NCBI GenBank assembly: GCA_900542835.1
Contig: UQPB01000014.1
Location: forward strand, 1 to 64,000
Direction of reading: 5' to 3'
DNA from: an uncultured Pelosinus sp.
GTDB taxonomy: Bacteria > Bacillota > Negativicutes > Sporomusales > Acetonemataceae
DNA: 64,000 bases
This document shows, piece after piece, positions 61,039-64,000 of this stretch. The notes beneath the pieces are model-generated. The model was not told the DNA's origin. It was given only the letters and a program-made list of their open reading frames with translations, and made no database searches. A program made the translations under genes and the position numbers. How positions within the stretch are numbered: position 1 is the first letter of the stretch; each line of letters begins with the position of its first letter.

Positions 61039-61211
61039 GCGTCAATGATAATTTGTGTGATAAGGTGAAGAAAAATCACTTTGTTGTTAGATATATTTGT
61101 AACGCAGGAGTTGGAGAATATATCTTATATGGACTTAAATGTGTTTTCTTTTCATACATTATGTTGACTCTATGCAGTATGTCCATGGAAATATATATAT
61201 TACTGTATTGA
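61035..61211 (+). CDS. 58-residue hydrophobic ORF overlapping the AlbA gene
   Basis: It starts in an ATGA overlap with the AlbA_2 stop codon. The second half (YILYGLKCVFFSYIMLTLCSMSMEIYILLY) is hydrophobic enough to span a membrane. The first half is polar with two Cys. The purine stretch AAAAGAG upstream is a modest ribosome site. The overlap suggests translational coupling and a possible small membrane effector, but AT-rich DNA often contains such ORFs by chance. Confidence 0.45.
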   Translation: MSVNDNLCDKVKKNHFVVRYICNAGVGEYILYGLKCVFFSYIMLTLCSMSMEIYILLY

Positions 61212-61259
61212 CTTGCATCGATTATTTTACTCTATGTCCAATTAAACCGCGAAATATTG

Positions 61260-61300
61260 AACCCCCTTGGCGTTTTGACTGAATAAAACACCAAGGGGTT
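61260..61300. terminator. Terminator at the end of the defence island
   Basis: AACCCCCTTGG...CCAAGGGGTT with an inner GTTTT/AAAAC extension, followed by ATT. It separates the plus-strand island genes from the minus-strand XRE gene. Confidence 0.8.
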
Positions 61301-61341
61301 ATTCTATGGTTTGAAAACTGATGTCATTGTCGCTTAATTTC

Positions 61342-61569
61342 TTATCTTCGTTGCCTCACATCTGATAACCCAACCAAATAATCTAACGAGACCTTGAAAT
61401 ATTCAGCTATTGCTACCAGCTTTTCAATGGACGGTAAATTAGTGCCGCTGGCAAACTGGCTAACGGCTGGACGACTTGTGCCAATTGCGTCGGCCAAGGC
61501 TTGTTTTGAAGTGTTATGCTGGTCTAGCAATAAATTAAGTCGCTGAACAAATTTTTCTTTCTGAAACAT
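61342..61569 (-). CDS. XRE-family repressor, cassette 1
   Basis: This 75-aa single-domain helix-turn-helix protein reads RLNLLLDQHNTSKQALADAIGTSRPAVSQFASGTNLPSIEKLVAIAEYFKVSLDYLVGLSD, the classic Cro/C1/XRE layout. AAGGAG precedes the ATG. Two palindromic GTAAG-N5-CTTAC sites lie just upstream, so it most likely represses itself and a divergent transcript. It resembles the second XRE gene near 63.2 kb, especially in the FKVSLDYLVG tail. Confidence 0.92.
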   Translation of the reverse strand: MFQKEKFVQRLNLLLDQHNTSKQALADAIGTSRPAVSQFASGTNLPSIEKLVAIAEYFKVSLDYLVGLSDVRQRR

Positions 61570-61585
61570 AAAAAACTCCTTGACC

Positions 61586-61629
61586 GTAAGAGTAACTTAC
61601 TGTAAGATGAAATAGTAAGTAATACTTAC
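61586..61629. promoter_or_regulatory. Paired operators of XRE cassette 1
   Basis: Two perfect 15-bp sites, GTAAG-agtaa-CTTAC at 61586-61600 and GTAAG-taata-CTTAC at 61615-61629, are spaced 29 bp start to start. They lie directly upstream of the XRE start codon and face a divergent region on the plus strand. Confidence 0.8.
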
Positions 61630-61748
61630 GAAAAATAAGATGTGCAAATGCGACTGGAGAAAATCAGCGTCCCTCAAAAGCGAGGTAAAACCAAGCCTTC
61701 CGCATTCGTAGCCCGGCACGTAACTAAAAAGAGGTGATGCATCCCCTC

Positions 61749-61898
61749 ACAGCAGCCTGCCTATGGCAACAACTGCCGATCTCCTACGCCCCAAACCACT
61801 TTAAAACAAAAAAACAGAACCTATCCGGCGTGACGGGCCGGACAAGTCCATTATAGCCGAATTGCGCTAGTGGCACAATGTTCCATGTACTATTGGAA
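61749..61898 (+). repeat. 150-bp duplicated block, copy 1 (divergent side of XRE cassette 1)
   Basis: It matches 63579-63728 along its length. It is best conserved in its second half, where the few differences are C/T changes. It contains ATCCGGCGTGACGGGCCGGA (a small hairpin) and TGGCACAATGTTCCA. Short frames (for example a 39-codon one after AAAGAGGTGATG at 61728) are not conserved in the other copy, so a non-coding role is more likely. Confidence 0.7.
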
Positions 61899-61904
61899 AG
61901 ACAA

Positions 61905-62025
61905 TTTGAACCGCCAAAACGCAACAGTTGCTTGCGAGCCTGCGCCAAGGGCACCGGCATGAAATTTGCGCGTGGTATGCGTATAATATACCTTGGCAGC
62001 GTGCGTGGCGTTTGGGCGGTTCAAA
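61905..62025. repeat. 120-bp element with 18-bp terminal inverted repeats
   Basis: TTTGAACCGCCAAAACGC at 61905-61922 is inverted with one mismatch at 62008-62025. An inner inverted pair GCGCCAAGG / CCTTGGCAGC extends the fold. It encodes nothing recognisable. It could be a small non-autonomous mobile element or a structured intergenic repeat; no target-site duplication is obvious. Confidence 0.55.
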
Positions 62026-62029
62026 AAAA

Positions 62030-62130
62030 TTCCTCCGTACCCTCCGTACCCTCCGCGACCTCCGTGACCGGTGCGTGTTCTGTTCAGGATGCCCCGGCAT
62101 TAGTCGGCGAGGGCATCGGCTGTTTCGTCG
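62030..62130. repeat. CTCCGTA/G repeats and an XRE gene fragment
   Basis: Four to five cctccgtacc-type units (62030-62078) are followed at 62099-62126 by tagtcggcgagggcatcggctgtttc. This matches the XRE gene of cassette 2 (63153-63178) with one mismatch, so it looks like a relic of another XRE copy. Confidence 0.55.
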
Positions 62131-62177
62131 CAGGGAAAGCGAACAGGCTGCATTGTTAACCGGCCTATGTCAGTGTC

Positions 62178-62951
62178 TTATATGTTATGCACATAAGTTT
62201 GCAATATTTTTTTATAATCAACATCACTTGGTGGGAGCTCGCCATTTGTCATTACAAATTTAATTTTATCATCGCTGCTAGGAGCTATTTCTTTTTGCTT
62301 TAATATATCTGCCAGGTGATTTATCGTTCCGGCACTTCCGTCGAAAAAAACAGTTTCCTTTGTAAATGCTTGCTGCAGAAGCTTGTTGAATAATGGAAAG
62401 TGAGTGCAGCCAAGAACAACAGCACCATAATCAGGCAGCGTTAATGCTGCAAATTGCTCTTGCAAATACTGATATACCTCTGGTGTATCAAACTTAAACT
62501 GCTCAGCGAATTTTACCAGGCCGCCTAGCGCCAGGGTATCAACTATTTCTGTTGCGTCAAATCTTTGGACTAATTGATGAAATTTTTCTTCCTGTAAAGT
62601 AAGACTGGTTGCCAATACCAATACTCTTTTACCCCGTTCTTTACAATAGGCAACAGCGGGTTTTACGGCAGGTTCCATTCCAATGATCGGGAAACTATAA
62701 TTCTTTCGCAGTTTTCCGACCGCGACACTTGTTGCGGTATTGCAAGCGATCACCACGGCATCTACTTTGCTCTTTGCCATATAATCCATGCCTGTTTGGA
62801 CGTATTGTTTTATTTCGCTTTTCGTCTTGTCCCCATACGGTAAATGCTCAATATCAGCATAGTAAAGGTATTCGGCAAACGGCAGTATTTTTAAAGCGTG
62901 ACCAAGAACAGTTAAGCCGCCAATACCGGAGTCAAAAAAACCAATTTTCAT
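62178..62951 (-). CDS. murI: Glutamate racemase
   Basis: This 257-aa MurI makes D-glutamate for peptidoglycan. The N-terminus MKIGFFDSGIGGLTVL, the first catalytic Cys in VVIACNTATSVAV, and the second in GAVVLGCTHFPLFNKLL are diagnostic, as are YYADIEHLPYGDKT and FFDGSAG. AAGGGATTAAG precedes the ATG. It is flanked on both sides by XRE cassettes and repeat blocks, which suggests that mobile or duplicated DNA has built up around a core gene. The Asp/Glu racemase at 2.5 kb is a different subfamily. Confidence 0.96.
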   Translation of the reverse strand: MKIGFFDSGIGGLTVLGHALKILPFAEYLYYADIEHLPYGDKTKSEIKQYVQTGMDYMAKSKVDAVVIACNTATSVAVGKLRKNYSFPIIGMEPAVKPAVAYCKERGKRVLVLATSLTLQEEKFHQLVQRFDATEIVDTLALGGLVKFAEQFKFDTPEVYQYLQEQFAALTLPDYGAVVLGCTHFPLFNKLLQQAFTKETVFFDGSAGTINHLADILKQKEIAPSSDDKIKFVMTNGELPPSDVDYKKILQTYVHNI

Positions 62952-63094
62952 CTTAATCCCTTCTTAAATTTAATTATTGTATTGAGCGGGACATTCTTCC
63001 CGTTTGTATTTTGAATAAAGCTTGATTGGTCGTATTGCCGATATCCCGCACTTTGCTGTTGCGATAAGCCGTGATCTCCACGCCATATTTCTTT

Positions 63095-63322
63095 TTACCT
63101 TCGTTCCGCCTTATCCGACCGGCCGACTAAATAATCCAGAGAAACCTCGAAATAGTCGGCGAGGGCATCGGCCGTTTCCAAGCTGGGTAGGCGTAAGCCT
63201 GTCTCCCAATGACCGACTAACGCCTTAGATACGCCAAGCTCATTGCCTAAAGCAGCGTGACTAAGGTTTTTTGAAGTTCGCAGCGTTTTTAGCCGGTTTG
63301 CAAATGTTTCTCTTGATATCAT
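63095..63322 (-). CDS. XRE-family repressor, cassette 2
   Basis: This 75-aa single-domain helix-turn-helix repressor reads RLKTLRTSKNLSHAALGNELGVSKALVGHWETGLRLPSLETADALADYFEVSLDYLVGRSDK. It is a paralogue of the XRE protein at 61.4 kb but has a different recognition helix (SKALVGHWE versus SRPAVSQFA). This fits the different operator sequence (ACTAC-N5-GTAGT). The ATG at 63322 is preceded by AAGGGG; a TTG one codon upstream is possible. Confidence 0.92.
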   Translation of the reverse strand: MISRETFANRLKTLRTSKNLSHAALGNELGVSKALVGHWETGLRLPSLETADALADYFEVSLDYLVGRSDKAERR

Positions 63323-63340
63323 CAAAACAACCCCTTGACG

Positions 63341-63391
63341 ACTACTTTAGGTAGTTGTATACTGTAAATAAAGCTGTCTACTTAAAGTAGT
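63341..63391. promoter_or_regulatory. Paired operators of XRE cassette 2
   Basis: ACTAC-tttag-GTAGT at 63341-63355 and TCTAC-ttaaa-GTAGT at 63377-63391 are spaced 36 bp start to start. Their position next to the XRE start matches that of cassette 1, but the half-site sequence is different. Confidence 0.78.
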
Positions 63392-63398
63392 CGAACTA

Positions 63399-63555
63399 AA
63401 TATTAAAGAATACTGATACTGTCCCTGCTTTGAGAAAGTTAGGTTTGCGTCGATCTGACAAAGTCCTTACCGAAAGCGAGGTGGAGTTAGTTAAAACGAA
63501 TGCTGAGCTGTCAGTTCTTCTTTGCGACAGTGGTGGCAAACCAACTATACAATAA
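63399..63555 (+). other. Open frame on the divergent side of XRE cassette 2
   Basis: A frame open from 63399 encodes ...VPALRKLGLRRSDKVLTESEVELVKTNAELSVLLCDSGGKPTIQ and stops at 63555. Its composition looks protein-like. However, it has no ATG and no ribosome site, and no counterpart follows cassette 1. It may be a relic of a small gene controlled by the XRE operators. Confidence 0.3.
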
Positions 63556-63578
63556 TAAAAAAGAGGCATTTCTAATTC

Positions 63579-63728
63579 CAGCAGCCTGCCCATGGCAGCA
63601 GCTGCCGGTCTCCTGCGCCTAAAACGCTTTAAAAACAAAAAACAGAACCCATCCGGCGTGACGGGCCGGACAAGTTCATTATAGCCGAATTGCGCCAGTG
63701 GCACAATGTTCCATGTACTTTTGGCAGG
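63579..63728 (+). repeat. 150-bp duplicated block, copy 2 (divergent side of XRE cassette 2)
   Basis: It matches 61749-61898. The shared 3' part, from cagaacc to ccatgtact, has only about four differences, all C/T. It lies at a similar position relative to the XRE operators as copy 1 (about 190 bp versus about 120 bp downstream). Confidence 0.7.
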
Positions 63729-64000
63729 GTAATCGCTTACGGAAGCGCAAGCGTACGCTTCAGCCGTCAGCAAGCAGGCTGCCTTCGCTGCGACTCGGCC
63801 TCTCGGGTCCGTATCCCCGGCCCTTTCCGGAAAAAGCCGTTCCGTCAGGATGGAAACCGGCAATGCAAAAAGGAACATCCGGCTTCTCCTTTGGGCCAAA
63901 AGTGGCCATTGCCTGACGGCAAGCTACCTATTTACTTTTGCCAAACGTTGCAAAAGTAACAAAAAAACTGTGCTCCTCCCTCCGTGGCCGATACTCACGC
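63729..64000. other. Window end: intergenic repeats
   Basis: There is no supported gene. ACTTTTGC and GCAAAAGT (63934-63957) form a stem followed by AACAAAAAAAC. A CTCCGTG unit (ctcctccctccgtggcc) lies at about 63972-63988. A GC-rich stretch (63800-63900) shows a tggcc/ggcca pair. Confidence 0.45.

Noticed and set aside
44525..61211. Whole island as one operon or single system
   Set aside because: Gaps of 100-200 bp, changes in base composition and independent ribosome sites indicate several separate units and not one transcript.
63396..63899. A 167-codon minus-strand open frame at the window end
   Set aside because: Its product is low-complexity and basic, it has no ribosome site or family, and it runs through the XRE operator flank and the 150-bp repeat.

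Overview
The window looks like a chromosome segment of a Gram-negative-staining Firmicute, most likely a Negativicute of the Sporomusaceae type. This is an inference from gene content and style: consensus Shine-Dalgarno sites, a PyrR-type RNA leader, REC-CheX/CheX proteins, a PTS-EIIC-EAL fusion, a TonB-C/TPR exported protein and GC-rich metabolic genes. No rRNA or tRNA gene was seen. The first ~43 kb is GC-rich core and metabolic DNA. From ~44 kb the sequence becomes accessory, and parts of it (47.6-49.0 kb and 55-61 kb) are strongly AT-rich.

Layout. 0.3-8.2 kb: a frameshifted flavin-binding (PNPOx-type) gene opposite a WYL regulator, a GyrI-like protein, an Asp/Glu racemase, a MocR regulator divergent from a LysE-type exporter, an SDR and an aldehyde dehydrogenase. 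8.5-19.2 kb: signalling and membrane genes: REC-CheX, CheX, an EIIC-EAL fusion, a MacB-like ABC system whose membrane-fusion gene is frameshifted, a DUF1232 protein, a chemoreceptor and a small membrane protein. 19.3-27.4 kb: an iron alcohol dehydrogenase, then a glutamine/glutamate and peptide-derivative catabolic neighbourhood (glutaminase, M20 amidohydrolase, YfcC-type transporter, an unusual regulator, glutamate dehydrogenase). 27.9-31.3 kb: a methyltransferase, then codB-codA behind a clear promoter, PyrR site and attenuator. 31.6-43.8 kb: acyltransferase, glutathione peroxidase, TonB-C/TPR protein, esterase-like phytase protein, a coiled-coil protein, KefB-type antiporter, a decayed MNT/HEPN toxin-antitoxin pair, a SEC-C protein and an ArsB/SLC13-like permease.

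44.0-61.3 kb is a defence island. It holds an orphan four-repeat CRISPR array with a recognisable leader, an SF1 helicase, an AT-rich membrane protein, a giant Hhe-like protein (DUF4011, helicase, Vsr-like nuclease, DUF3320), a compact run of HNH nuclease, sacsin/Hsp90-type GHKL ATPase and AlbA-TIR fusion, and a second AlbA (Schlafen-like) protein that overlaps a 58-residue hydrophobic ORF. The HNH/GHKL/AlbA-TIR run is the best candidate for a little-described system.

61.3-64.0 kb holds two paralogous XRE repressor cassettes around murI. Each has its own pair of palindromic operators, and both share a ~150-bp conserved block on the divergent side.

Two dispersed repeat families run through the window. 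One is a ~60-bp hairpin element, present five times and always in the same orientation ahead of a plus-strand gene. The other is a CCTCCGTG-type intergenic element family with AACGATT borders.
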